This document shows, one piece after another, positions 8,999 through 17,512 of a stretch of 64,000 bases of DNA (positions are counted from its first letter, which is position 1; every line of letters begins with the position of its first letter). The notes beneath the pieces were generated by a model, which was not told the origin of the DNA, ran no database searches, and saw only the letters and a program-made list of their open reading frames with translations. The DNA comes from Paraburkholderia youngii. Lineage in GTDB: Bacteria > Pseudomonadota > Gammaproteobacteria > Burkholderiales > Burkholderiaceae. The stretch covers positions 3,651,165-3,715,164 of the forward strand of contig NZ_JAALDK010000001.1 in the NCBI RefSeq assembly GCF_013366925.1, in the 5' to 3' direction. The position numbers and the translations under genes are program-made.

Positions 8999-9910
8999 AT
9001 GGCACCCGAAATCGAAAGAGTTGCTGCGGAGGACTTCTTTGCTGGCTTTGCGAGGCTCGACATCGAAACTGACGACGTCGCGTTTCGAGGCGTCATCGGC
9101 GGAACCGGATCGCCGGTGCTGCTGCTGCACGGCTATCCGCAGACCCACGTTGCATGGCGATTGATTGCTCCGACGCTCGCGAAATCTCACACCCTCGTCG
9201 TGCCCGACCTGCCGGGATACGGTGCCAGCCGGAGCCGCAACGATCAGCGGCGATGGACCAAACGCCGTATGGCCAGTGCGCTCGTCGCATTGATGGCGCG
9301 GCTCGGGCACGAACGATTCGCCGTAGTCGGGCACGATCGAGGCGCTCGCGCCGGATACCGGCTCGCGCTCGACCACCCTCGGCGCGTCACTGCTTATGCA
9401 TCGCTGTGCGTCGTGCCCACGCTCGATGCTTTCGCGACTGTCGATAAGACCTTTGCGCTCGACGCCTGGCACTGGTTTTTTCTGGCGCAGCCCGCGGACC
9501 TTCCAGAGCGAATGCTGGCGGCCGATCCTGACGCTTTCATCGACGCCGCGCTTGCGAAGATGGCCGGAGGACTCGAGCGAATCGATCCTCGGGCGCTCGC
9601 TGCCTATCGAGCCGCATTCCGGAATCCCAGCGTACGGCACGCGATTTGCGAAGACTATCGTGCCGCTGCTTCAGAGGATCTGGAACACGACGCGAGCGAC
9701 GCAGCGGCGGGCCGAAAGCTTGCCTGTCCGGTGCTGGTGCTGTGGAGCGAGAAAGAGCAGAGGGCGAGGAAGGCTTCACCCACAGACACGTGGTCCAGGT
9801 GGGCAGAAAACGTGACCGGCAGGGGTCTGCCCGGTGGCCATCTGCTGCCCGAGGACGCGCCGAACGAGGTGTTGAACTCCCTGCAAGATTTCCTGATCGA
9901 ACGGCTTTAA
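8999..9910 (+). CDS. alpha/beta hydrolase of the haloacetate dehalogenase/epoxide hydrolase group
   Basis: A 303-residue cytoplasmic alpha/beta hydrolase. The nucleophile elbow is 'GHDRGAR', giving Asp113 as nucleophile and Arg114/Arg117, the carboxylate-binding pair of fluoroacetate dehalogenases. 'WHWFFLAQP' supplies His158 and Trp159 and 'ICEDYRA' supplies Tyr220, which match the halide pocket of that family; His281 in 'GGHLLPED' is the catalytic base. This is closer to haloacetate dehalogenase than to lipases, but activity on other esters or epoxides is possible. ATG 8999 is preceded by GAGGA. It stands 252 bases after the radical SAM gene with no overlap. Confidence 0.85.
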   Translation: MAPEIERVAAEDFFAGFARLDIETDDVAFRGVIGGTGSPVLLLHGYPQTHVAWRLIAPTLAKSHTLVVPDLPGYGASRSRNDQRRWTKRRMASALVALMARLGHERFAVVGHDRGARAGYRLALDHPRRVTAYASLCVVPTLDAFATVDKTFALDAWHWFFLAQPADLPERMLAADPDAFIDAALAKMAGGLERIDPRALAAYRAAFRNPSVRHAICEDYRAAASEDLEHDASDAAAGRKLACPVLVLWSEKEQRARKASPTDTWSRWAENVTGRGLPGGHLLPEDAPNEVLNSLQDFLIERL

Positions 9911-10106
9911 CTGGCTGCTGGCACCGCGCTTTTGCGGCCGGACCCAGCGGCTGTGCTCGTCATCGGAAGCGAGAAATCCGTCAAAGGACCGATTCGATTG
10001 CCTAAGATCAAGTTACGCGCTCCGCGAGGAATGCACCGTGGCTCGCGAGCGTCTCAATCGTCGCGCAGCCGTTTCCCGCGCGCGACTTTTCCACAAGGAG
10101 GTCACG

Positions 10107-10310
10107 ATGAAATCAGACGACAAGGGCGACGTGCGCGCTTTCGTGCAAACGGCGGAGCAGGGTGGCGAGCATGTCTGGGTAATCACGCTGGTCGACTTCG
10201 CGGCCCGTGAGGTCAGACGCTCGCTCGTTTCGGACGAGACATATGCGACCGCCGCCGCTGCCAGAGATGCGGGGCAGGCCCATTTGAAGGGCTTGGAGCA
10301 AGACCGCTAG
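10107..10310 (+). CDS. small hypothetical protein, 67 residues
   Basis: A soluble acidic protein starting MKSDDKGDVRAFVQTAEQ and containing 'VWVITLVDFAAREVRRSL'. The start is well supported by AAGGAGG eight bases upstream of ATG 10107; the longer open frame upstream lacks such a signal. I do not recognise the family; the strand-helix pattern suggests one small alpha/beta fold. It ends 94 bases before glnA on the same strand. Confidence 0.65.
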   Translation: MKSDDKGDVRAFVQTAEQGGEHVWVITLVDFAAREVRRSLVSDETYATAAAARDAGQAHLKGLEQDR

Positions 10311-10404
10311 GCCCACTCACCGCCGCCTTGTTTTCGGCCACGGAAGTACTAACGTTGGTCTATAAGTAAACCGGCGGTAACGGGGGCGCAAGAGGGCAAA
10401 GCTC

Positions 10405-11910
10405 ATGGCCAGTACCCAAGGAAGCACCGGATCGCCGTTTGCGGCGTCCGTCGAAGCGGGCAGCTATCGCGTCACGCGACCGCAGAACGCAAGCGATGTG
10501 ATCGACCTGCTGCAAAAGCGCGATATTCAGATCGTCGATCTGAAATTCACCGATCTGCCCGGCCTCTGGCAGCATTTCTCGATCACGCTCCCCGAAGTTC
10601 ACGACGACCTGTTCAGCGCCGGCATCGGTTTCGACGGTTCATCGATCCGCGGCTTTCAGGAGATCCACGAATCGGACATGCTGCTGCGGCCCGACCCGGC
10701 AACCGCCTTCGTGGACCCGGCTTGCGGCACGCCGACGCTGTCGATCATTTGCGACGTAGTCGATCCAGTGCTGCGACTACCGTATTCGCGCGATCCGCGC
10801 TACGTGGCGAAAAAGGCAGAGAACTATCTGCGCCAGACGGGCATCGCGACGACGTGTTATTTCGGGCCGGAGCTCGAATTCTTCATCTTCGACTCGATCC
10901 GCTTCGGCCAGGATCAGCACTGCGGCTATTACTACGTCGAGTCGGCCGAGGGCGACTGGACCACCGGCCGCGACGAGGGCGCCTACGGCGGCGGCAACCT
11001 CGGCTACAAGCAGCACTATAAGGAGGGCTATTTTCCGGTGCCTCCTCATGACACGCTGCAGGAGATCCGCTCGGAAATCGCGCTGACGCTGCAGCAGGCC
11101 GGCGTGCAGATCGAAGTGCATCACCATGAAGTCGCGACCGCCGGACAGAACGAGATCGACATGCGCTTTGCAACGCTGACCCGCATGGCCGACAACGTGA
11201 TGATCTACAAGTACATCTGCAAGAACGTCGCGCGTCGGCACGGCAAGGTTGCAACCTTCATGCCGAAGCCGCTGTTCGCCGACAACGCGAGCGGCATGCA
11301 TTGTCACCAGAGCCTGTGGAAAGACGAGCAGAACCTTTTCTACGACGCGGGCGGCTGGGCGCTGACTTCCGACATGTGCCGCTGGTACATCGGCGGATTG
11401 CTCCAGCACGCGCCCGCGCTGATGGCCTTTTGCGCGCCGACGACCAATTCGTACAAGCGCCTCGTGCCGGGATACGAGGCGCCCGTCAATCTGGCGATGT
11501 CGCAGCGTAACCGCTCGGCCGCGGCGCGCATTCCGATGTATTCGGATTCGCCGAACGCGCGGCGCGTCGAGTTCCGCTGTCCGGACCCGTCGGCCAATGC
11601 GTACCTGGCTTTCGCGGCGATGCTGATGGCCGGCCTCGACGGCATCGAAAACAAGACCGATCCTGGCGAGCCGCTCGATCGCAACATCTATGATCTGCCG
11701 CCCGAAGAAGCGCGCAACATACGGCAGGTGCCGGGTTCCCTCGAAGCGGCGCTGGCGGCGCTCGAAACCGACAACACGTTCCTGCGCAAAGGCGATGTCT
11801 TTACCGACGACGTGATTCAGACATGGATCGACTACAAGCGCAGCCGCGAGATCGACACGATCAAATTGCGCCCGCATCCATGGGAGTTTTATCTGTACTT
11901 CGATATCTAG
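10405..11910 (+). CDS. glnA: glutamine synthetase, type I
   Basis: A 501-residue glutamine synthetase, which joins ammonia to glutamate using ATP. Seen are 'GFDGSSIRGF' in the N-terminal beta-grasp, the metal/ATP block 'GPELEFFIFD', 'HHHEVATAGQNEIDMRF', and the glutamate-binding 'NRSAAARIPMY'. The loop 'NIYDLPPEE' keeps the tyrosine (Tyr429) that GlnE adenylylates in type I-beta enzymes, so post-translational control is expected. It is about 30 residues longer than the usual GlnA, mainly at the N-terminus. I considered gamma-glutamylmethylamide synthetase but the adenylylation loop and the GSI blocks favour true GlnA. It is followed after 92 bases by three oxidoreductase genes, which suggests it is a second, specialised copy. 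Confidence 0.9.
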   Translation: MASTQGSTGSPFAASVEAGSYRVTRPQNASDVIDLLQKRDIQIVDLKFTDLPGLWQHFSITLPEVHDDLFSAGIGFDGSSIRGFQEIHESDMLLRPDPATAFVDPACGTPTLSIICDVVDPVLRLPYSRDPRYVAKKAENYLRQTGIATTCYFGPELEFFIFDSIRFGQDQHCGYYYVESAEGDWTTGRDEGAYGGGNLGYKQHYKEGYFPVPPHDTLQEIRSEIALTLQQAGVQIEVHHHEVATAGQNEIDMRFATLTRMADNVMIYKYICKNVARRHGKVATFMPKPLFADNASGMHCHQSLWKDEQNLFYDAGGWALTSDMCRWYIGGLLQHAPALMAFCAPTTNSYKRLVPGYEAPVNLAMSQRNRSAAARIPMYSDSPNARRVEFRCPDPSANAYLAFAAMLMAGLDGIENKTDPGEPLDRNIYDLPPEEARNIRQVPGSLEAALAALETDNTFLRKGDVFTDDVIQTWIDYKRSREIDTIKLRPHPWEFYLYFDI

Positions 11911-12002
11911 AAGAACAGGCCTCAAACCTCAAAGCAGGATCGGCGCGCAAATCAGTAGAAATACCGCGGAGTACTCGCGGCATGCAAGGAGAGTACGAGG
12001 CC

Positions 12003-12641
12003 ATGGTTCGCGTGAGTATCGAAGGGCGCGAGATTCAGGCGCCGGGCAATTGCTCGATTCTGCAGGCCATGGGGCATGCGGGGCAGACTCTCGTCGAGGG
12101 TGTCGGCTGCATGTCCCAGGGCGTGTGCGGCTCGTGCCGTGTAATGGTGCGGCGTAGCGGCGAGCAGGAAGTCAAAACCGCGCTCGCCTGCGAGACCCTC
12201 GTCGAAGAGGGCATGCAGGTCGCCTTCCTCGATTACTTCACCGAGTCGGAACGTCACCTGTATCGAATGGAAGAGATCAGCGACAGCTGGCAGGCGCTCG
12301 GCAAGATCGCCGAGATCTTCCCCGAAGCGGCGCATTGCCGTCATTGCAGCGGCTGCGATCGCGCCTGTCCGAAGGGGCTGGACGTGCAGCGCGGCGTGAA
12401 CCTGGCGGTCGAGGGCAATCTGCCCGCATCGAGCCAGGTGTTCGACGAATGCGTGATGTGCAACCTGTGCACGCTCGCATGCCCCGAGCATATCCGGCCC
12501 AACCATCTGGGTGTGTTCGTGCGCCGGATGATCGCGTCGCTTTCGCTGCGTCCGGCCAATCTGATGCGACGGCTGCAGCAGATCGAGAGCGGCGAGCTGA
12601 AGATCGACTTCGATGCGCCTGGCGCTCAACCGCCGCGCTGA
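12003..12641 (+). CDS. iron-sulfur subunit of a fumarate reductase/succinate dehydrogenase-like complex
   Basis: A 212-residue electron-transfer subunit. The N-terminal ferredoxin-like domain has Cys36, 42, 45 and 63 for a [2Fe-2S] cluster, with five rather than four residues between the first two cysteines. The C-terminal domain has two CxxCxxCxxxCP motifs (Cys112-122 and Cys150-160), so two [4Fe-4S] clusters are expected, unlike SdhB, which has one [4Fe-4S] and one [3Fe-4S]. It should pass electrons between the flavoprotein and NuoF-like subunits encoded next. ATG 12003 is preceded by AAGGAGAG; an in-frame ATG at 11982 is less likely. The stop is 15 bases before the flavoprotein gene. Confidence 0.85.
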   Translation: MVRVSIEGREIQAPGNCSILQAMGHAGQTLVEGVGCMSQGVCGSCRVMVRRSGEQEVKTALACETLVEEGMQVAFLDYFTESERHLYRMEEISDSWQALGKIAEIFPEAAHCRHCSGCDRACPKGLDVQRGVNLAVEGNLPASSQVFDECVMCNLCTLACPEHIRPNHLGVFVRRMIASLSLRPANLMRRLQQIESGELKIDFDAPGAQPPR

Positions 12642-12656
12642 GCGGAGCGAATCGTC

Positions 12657-14306
12657 ATGTCCGCCGGCATACCATACGAAACCGCGCGGCAGCGCTACCG
12701 CCCCGGGATGGCGGCCACGCTCCGCGGCGACGACGTTCCGGTCGATGAACTGCTGAAGGCTTATCACCCCGATCATGGGCCGCATGCGCGGGTCGCGCTG
12801 AGTGTCGGGGTCAATCGCGGCGAGCCGTGTCAGCCCGATCTCGCGCGGCATCTGCAGGCCAACGCGCTGATCGACGATGTCGATATCGCCGGCGCGCAGC
12901 TGATGACGACCGACGTGCTGGTAATCGGCGGCGGTGGTGGCGGCTGCGCCGCGGCGCTCACTGCGGCGAAGCAGGGCGCGCGTGTGATCCTCGCCACCAA
13001 GCTGCGTCTTGGCGACAGCAACACCGTGATGGCCGAAGGCGGAATCCAGGCGGCCATCGGCGAGGACGACAGTCCCCAACTGCACTTCGAGGACACGCTT
13101 CGCGCCGGACACTTCTGCGGCGAGCCCGAACTCGTGGCCCAGATGGTGATGGACGGCCCCGACGTGATTCGCTGGCTGATCCAGCTCGGCATGATGTTCG
13201 ATCTGGAAGAGGACCAGCCGCTTGGCGGCAATCTGCTGCGCAAGAAACCCGGGGGCGCGTCGGCGGCGCGCATTCTGTCGTATCGGGACTATACGGGCCT
13301 CGAAATGATGCGCGTGCTGCGCGAGGCGGTGGACCTCGACCCGGGCATCGAGTTGTGGAACCGCTGCCCGGTGGTAGAGCTGCTGTCCGACGAGCACGGC
13401 GGCTGCGCCGGCGCGGTGATCTACAACCTCGAATGGCGTAGCTTCGTGCTGGTGCGCGCGCGCGCGGTGATCCTCGCCACCGGCGGCGCGGGGCGACTGC
13501 ACCTGAATTCGTTTCCGACCTCGAACCACTACGGCGCCACCGCCGACGGCCTCGTGCTCGCCTATCGGATCGGCGCGCGCCTGCGCGAGCTCGACTCGTT
13601 CCAGTACCATCCGACCGGCATCGCCTATCCGCACCATCTGGCGGGCGGCCTGATTTCCGAGGCGGCGCGCTCCGCGGGAGCGAGACTGCTGAACGGCGCA
13701 GGTGAACGTTTCGTCGACGAACTCAAGCCGCGCGACGTGGTCGCGTCGGCGATCCTGCGTGAGTGCGCATTAGGCCGCGGGATCGAGCGCGACGGCCAGC
13801 TCGGGGTGTTCCTCGATACGCCGACACTCGAACTCGAGCACCCGGGCATTCTGGCCAAACGCCTGATCACGCTTCGCCATCTTGCAGACAAGTGCGGCAT
13901 CGATGCGGCGCAGGAGCCCTTCCTCGTTTATCCCACGCTCCACTACCAGAACGGCGGCGTCGCGATCGACAAAAATGGCGCCACCAACGTCCCCGGCCTT
14001 TTCTGCGTCGGCGAGATGACGGGCGGCATCCACGGCCGCAACCGTCTGATGGGCAACGCGCTGCTCGACATTCTGAGCATCGGCCGCCGTGCCGGCGCGA
14101 AGGCCGCGCAATCGAGGGATTGGGTGATGACGAACCGCGCCGGAATCGGTCATGTGCACGCGTGGCAGAGAGAGCTGACGCTGGCGGGACTGCCGCTTCA
14201 CGTGAAGGCGCCGCAGCTCTTTCCCGCCTATGCCCATTTCGATCTGCGAGTCGATGCGGGATTGCGCGCGAGCGCGCGGGGTCGCGTGATCGGCGGCATC
14301 CGGTGA
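12657..14306 (+). CDS. FAD-binding subunit of a fumarate reductase/succinate dehydrogenase-like complex
   Basis: A 549-residue flavoprotein of the SdhA/FrdA/NadB superfamily. The dinucleotide-binding 'VIGGGGGGCAAA' begins near residue 89, after an unusual 83-residue N-terminal extension. Dicarboxylate-site residues are conserved: His318 in 'QYHPTG', Arg359 in 'KPRDVVA', His429 in 'PTLHYQNGG' and Arg463 in 'HGRNRLMGNALLD'. The histidine that binds FAD covalently in SdhA/FrdA is asparagine (Asn122 in 'GDSNTVMAEGG'), so FAD should be non-covalent. The C-terminal domain is shorter than in SdhA. Succinate/fumarate or a related dicarboxylate, including an amino dicarboxylate, is the likely substrate class. 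Confidence 0.85.
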   Translation: MSAGIPYETARQRYRPGMAATLRGDDVPVDELLKAYHPDHGPHARVALSVGVNRGEPCQPDLARHLQANALIDDVDIAGAQLMTTDVLVIGGGGGGCAAALTAAKQGARVILATKLRLGDSNTVMAEGGIQAAIGEDDSPQLHFEDTLRAGHFCGEPELVAQMVMDGPDVIRWLIQLGMMFDLEEDQPLGGNLLRKKPGGASAARILSYRDYTGLEMMRVLREAVDLDPGIELWNRCPVVELLSDEHGGCAGAVIYNLEWRSFVLVRARAVILATGGAGRLHLNSFPTSNHYGATADGLVLAYRIGARLRELDSFQYHPTGIAYPHHLAGGLISEAARSAGARLLNGAGERFVDELKPRDVVASAILRECALGRGIERDGQLGVFLDTPTLELEHPGILAKRLITLRHLADKCGIDAAQEPFLVYPTLHYQNGGVAIDKNGATNVPGLFCVGEMTGGIHGRNRLMGNALLDILSIGRRAGAKAAQSRDWVMTNRAGIGHVHAWQRELTLAGLPLHVKAPQLFPAYAHFDLRVDAGLRASARGRVIGGIR

Positions 14307-14326
14307 CGGGAACCACGGAGCACGCG

Positions 14327-15571
14327 ATGCAAACGCTGAATCAGTGCTTGATGAGGGACGATTTCCGTGTCGGCGCCGACCTCGATGCATGGTTCGCGCG
14401 CGGCGGCGGCGAGGGACTCGCCAAAGCGCTCGACGACCCGCAGGCGATCATCGCCGAGCTCGCCCAGGCCGACTTGCGTGGTATGGGCGGCGCTGGCTTC
14501 CCCACGCATCGAAAATGGGCGCCGGTTGCGGCCGCCCCTGACGGCGACAAGTACGTCGTTTGCAATGGCAACGAAGACGAACCGGGCACCTTCAAGGATC
14601 GCTTTCTGCTCGAACACACACCGCATCAGGTGATCGAGGGCGCGCTGATCGCCGCGGTGGCGACGCGGGCCAACCATGTCGTCTTGTACGTGAATCCGCA
14701 TCAGACGGGCTCGCTCGCCGCGACTCGCGAGGCGGTCAAGGAGTGGTCGGGGCACCCGCAATTCGCCGCTGTCGAGCGTTGGATCGGCGCACCCGTGTCG
14801 CTTGGCGTCGTGCCTAGTTCGGGGTTGTACATCGGCGGAGAGGAAACGGCGGTGATCGCGAGCGTCGAAGGCGGCTTTCCGTTTCCTCGGCGCAAACCGC
14901 CTTTCCCGGCCGAGCAGGGCGTGCACGGCGCGCCGACCATCGTCAACAACGTCGAGACGCTGGCGCACGTGCCCGGGATTCTGCGCCACGGCGCGCAGTG
15001 GTATCGCGACCTCGGAGCGGGGAGCGCGGCCGGAACCAAGCTCTATTCTCTTTCCGGCGACGTGCTGCGTCCCGGCCTGTACGAACTGCCAATGGGCACG
15101 AGCCTCGAGACGCTGGTGTTCCAGCACGGCGGCGGCATGCTGCAGGGCAAGGAGTTCAAGGCGGTCTTCACGGGCGGCCCATCGAACACGCTGCTGACCA
15201 AGCGCGATCTCGACGTGGCACTGGACTTCGATTCGGTGCGTCAACGCCGTTCGCGACTGGGGACGGGCGCGATGATCGTAGTGTCGGAAGGCACCAGCAT
15301 CGTGCGCAAGGTCGCGGACTACGTGAGCTTCTTCGCCCAGGGTTCGTGCGGGCAGTGCCCGCCTTGCAAGGGCGGAACGTTTCAGATGATGCGGCTTCTG
15401 AACCGGCTCGACACGGGCCGCGGCGTGCGTGCCGATCTGGATGCACTGGAGAATCTGTGCCGCGTTCTTCCCGGCAGCGGGCGTTGCGGTTTGATCGATG
15501 GCGCGGTGACGGTGGTGGAGAGTTCCATCGATCAATTCCGCGCGGAATATGAAGCGCTGTTGATGGCGTAG
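14327..15571 (+). CDS. NuoF-like NADH/FMN/[4Fe-4S] subunit
   Basis: A 414-residue homologue of the 51-kDa subunit of complex I and of the diaphorase subunits of NAD-reducing hydrogenases and formate dehydrogenases. The NADH/FMN motifs are 'RGMGGAGFPTHRKW' (residues 51-64) and 'NEDEPGTFKDR'; 'YIGGEETA' follows. The N3 cluster ligands are Cys341, 344, 347 and Cys387, spaced as in NuoF. It should oxidise NADH or reduce NAD+ for the two subunits upstream. No NuoE-like [2Fe-2S] thioredoxin-fold partner is present. The gene starts 20 bases after the flavoprotein stop, so the three are one operon. It converges with the SLC13 gene 23 bases later. Confidence 0.87.
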   Translation: MQTLNQCLMRDDFRVGADLDAWFARGGGEGLAKALDDPQAIIAELAQADLRGMGGAGFPTHRKWAPVAAAPDGDKYVVCNGNEDEPGTFKDRFLLEHTPHQVIEGALIAAVATRANHVVLYVNPHQTGSLAATREAVKEWSGHPQFAAVERWIGAPVSLGVVPSSGLYIGGEETAVIASVEGGFPFPRRKPPFPAEQGVHGAPTIVNNVETLAHVPGILRHGAQWYRDLGAGSAAGTKLYSLSGDVLRPGLYELPMGTSLETLVFQHGGGMLQGKEFKAVFTGGPSNTLLTKRDLDVALDFDSVRQRRSRLGTGAMIVVSEGTSIVRKVADYVSFFAQGSCGQCPPCKGGTFQMMRLLNRLDTGRGVRADLDALENLCRVLPGSGRCGLIDGAVTVVESSIDQFRAEYEALLMA

Positions 15572-15594
15572 GGGCAGGGCGGCCGATAGCGCGG

Positions 15595-17403
15595 CTAGAA
15601 CGGCCAATACAACGGCGCAATGAACACGACCACCGCCATCGACCACAACACGATCAGCAGGCCGATCTTCCAGTAGTCGCCGAACTCATACGCGCCCGGG
15701 CCGTACGTGACGAGGTTGACCGGCGTGCTCATCGGCGTCATGTGCGCCGCGCCCGCACCGAGCGCGACAGCGACCAGGAACGGCGTCGCCGACACGCCGA
15801 GTTCCTGCGAGGTGGCGACCGCGATCGGCACCGTCACGAGCGCCGCCGAGTTGTTCGAGATCACCTGGGTCAGCACCGCGGCCACGCAGAAGAGTCCCGC
15901 CAGCACCGCGCGCGGACCGCCCGAGCCGACCGCCTGGATCACGTAATCACCGATCTGATACGCGAGTCCGGTGTTCGACATCGCGGTGGCGAGAGGAATC
16001 AGCGCACCGACCAGCACGCAGGTATTCCAGTCGATCGTGTACAGCTGGTTCAGTGTGATCACGCGCGTCAATACCATCGCGGTCACGCAAATCAGCGTCG
16101 CCACCGCGGGCGGTACCGCGTTCGTCGCGAGCAGGATGACCAGCACCGCGAGGATCACGAGCGCCTCGCGCGCGCCACGACTCAGTGCGATGGTCTGGCG
16201 CCGTACCATCTGCGGAGAATCGACCATCAGTATCTGCGGGTCGGAGAAGTGCTTGTCGAGCGCTTCCCATGTTCCCCTGAACAGCAGATGGTCGCCCGCG
16301 AGCAGCGTGGTCGACGGCTCGGGCATGTTGTTGCCGCCGCGCTGTATCGCGAGCACGATCAGATCGCCTTCGTGCGTCGCCATGCCCGGAAACACGGTTT
16401 GTCCGATCAGCCCCGAGCGCGGTGGTATCACGACTTCGGCGAGACCCGAAGAGCGATTGAACAGCGCATTCGTGACCGCCTGCGCTTCGGCGAGCGGCTC
16501 GCGAATCGCGAGATGCAAGTCGTTCGCGAGCCGGGCGACGCCTTGCGCGTCGCCGCGCACCAGCAGGTGATGGCCCTCGCTCGCTTCTTTCTGCGCGAGT
16601 TCGGCGCCTTCATCGTCGGTCAGGCCGAGCACGCTGACGCCGGGGTATGGCGACAGATCGATGCCGTCGAGCGTCTTGCCGATCAACGGCGAGCCCGCGC
16701 GCACGCGCAGCCGGAACACGCCGTCCGCGAGCCGGTATTGCTCGACCAGCGTGTGCGCGTGCTGGCTGAAATCGGCCGGCAGCGAATTCGAGCTGCGCCT
16801 GGGCAACAACAGCGGGCCGAGTATCAGAATGATCGCAAGGGTGCCGGCGAACAGCGGCAGACCCACGACCGACCATTCGAAGAAGCGGATCGGCGCGCCA
16901 CCGAGCGTATCGGCCGCGCTCGATGCGATCACGTTGACCGGACTGCCGAGCAACGTGAGCTTCGCGCCGGTCAGGCACGCGATCGACACGGGCATCATCA
17001 GCTGCGACGGCGCGAGCTGCGTCTGCACGCAGATGATGACCGCGATCGGCAGCATTGCGACGACGGCGCCGTTCATGCCGATCAGCGCAGTGGATACCGC
17101 GGACAGGATCAGCAGCGACGCGATCAGTCGCTTGCGGCTGCTGCCCGAATGGCGAATCAGCCACTGTCCCGCCCATGTGCCGACACCGGTCGTTTCGAGG
17201 CCGATGCCGATGCCGAGCAGCGCCGCGATGAACACGATCAGCGGATCGCCGAAGCCGCTCAACGCCTCGCGCATCGTCAGCACGCCGGTCAGGTACAGCG
17301 CGATCAGCGACATCACCGCGACGACGGCGGCCGGCACCTTGTTCCAGATGAACAGCGCCATCGTCACGGCGAGGACCAGCGAGGTCACGATCATCGGGTT
17401 CAT
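15595..17403 (-). CDS. SLC13 family permease with two central TrkA-C (RCK-C) domains
   Basis: A 602-residue inner-membrane transporter of the SLC13/DASS type, which takes up sulfate, di- or tricarboxylates with sodium or protons. Hydrophobic helices fill residues 1-215 and about 390-602. Between them lie two cytoplasmic RCK-C-like domains, recognised by 'RVRAGSPLIGKTLDGIDL' and 'IPPRSGLIGQTVFPGM'. The repeated substrate motifs occur in 'TLLGSPVNVIAS' and 'MTPMSTPVNLVTYGPG'. The start ATG 17403 opens on a hydrophobic helix; the frame is open far upstream but would overlap the next gene. It is last in a minus-strand series after the gamma-glutamyltransferase gene. Confidence 0.88.
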   Translation of the reverse strand: MNPMIVTSLVLAVTMALFIWNKVPAAVVAVMSLIALYLTGVLTMREALSGFGDPLIVFIAALLGIGIGLETTGVGTWAGQWLIRHSGSSRKRLIASLLILSAVSTALIGMNGAVVAMLPIAVIICVQTQLAPSQLMMPVSIACLTGAKLTLLGSPVNVIASSAADTLGGAPIRFFEWSVVGLPLFAGTLAIILILGPLLLPRRSSNSLPADFSQHAHTLVEQYRLADGVFRLRVRAGSPLIGKTLDGIDLSPYPGVSVLGLTDDEGAELAQKEASEGHHLLVRGDAQGVARLANDLHLAIREPLAEAQAVTNALFNRSSGLAEVVIPPRSGLIGQTVFPGMATHEGDLIVLAIQRGGNNMPEPSTTLLAGDHLLFRGTWEALDKHFSDPQILMVDSPQMVRRQTIALSRGAREALVILAVLVILLATNAVPPAVATLICVTAMVLTRVITLNQLYTIDWNTCVLVGALIPLATAMSNTGLAYQIGDYVIQAVGSGGPRAVLAGLFCVAAVLTQVISNNSAALVTVPIAVATSQELGVSATPFLVAVALGAGAAHMTPMSTPVNLVTYGPGAYEFGDYWKIGLLIVLWSMAVVVFIAPLYWPF

Positions 17404-17512
17404 CTGTTTTTTCCCGTCGTATGGAGCTGCGCGTCGCGGCCGGCTGTTTCGCGCCCGGTGCGAGAGCGCGGCAGCCTCGCCTGCCGGCCAATGCGGGAGC
17501 CGGTGCCGCTCC

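Noticed and set aside
10405..11910. Gamma-glutamylmethylamide synthetase instead of glutamine synthetase
   Set aside because: The protein keeps GSI blocks and the adenylylation loop NIYDLPPEE, and no methylamine-pathway genes are adjacent.
12657..14306. L-aspartate oxidase (NadB)
   Set aside because: NadB works alone with oxygen or fumarate, whereas this gene is fused in an operon with Fe-S and NuoF-like subunits and has a QYHPTG/HGRNR pattern with an N-terminal extension. Not fully excluded as to substrate.
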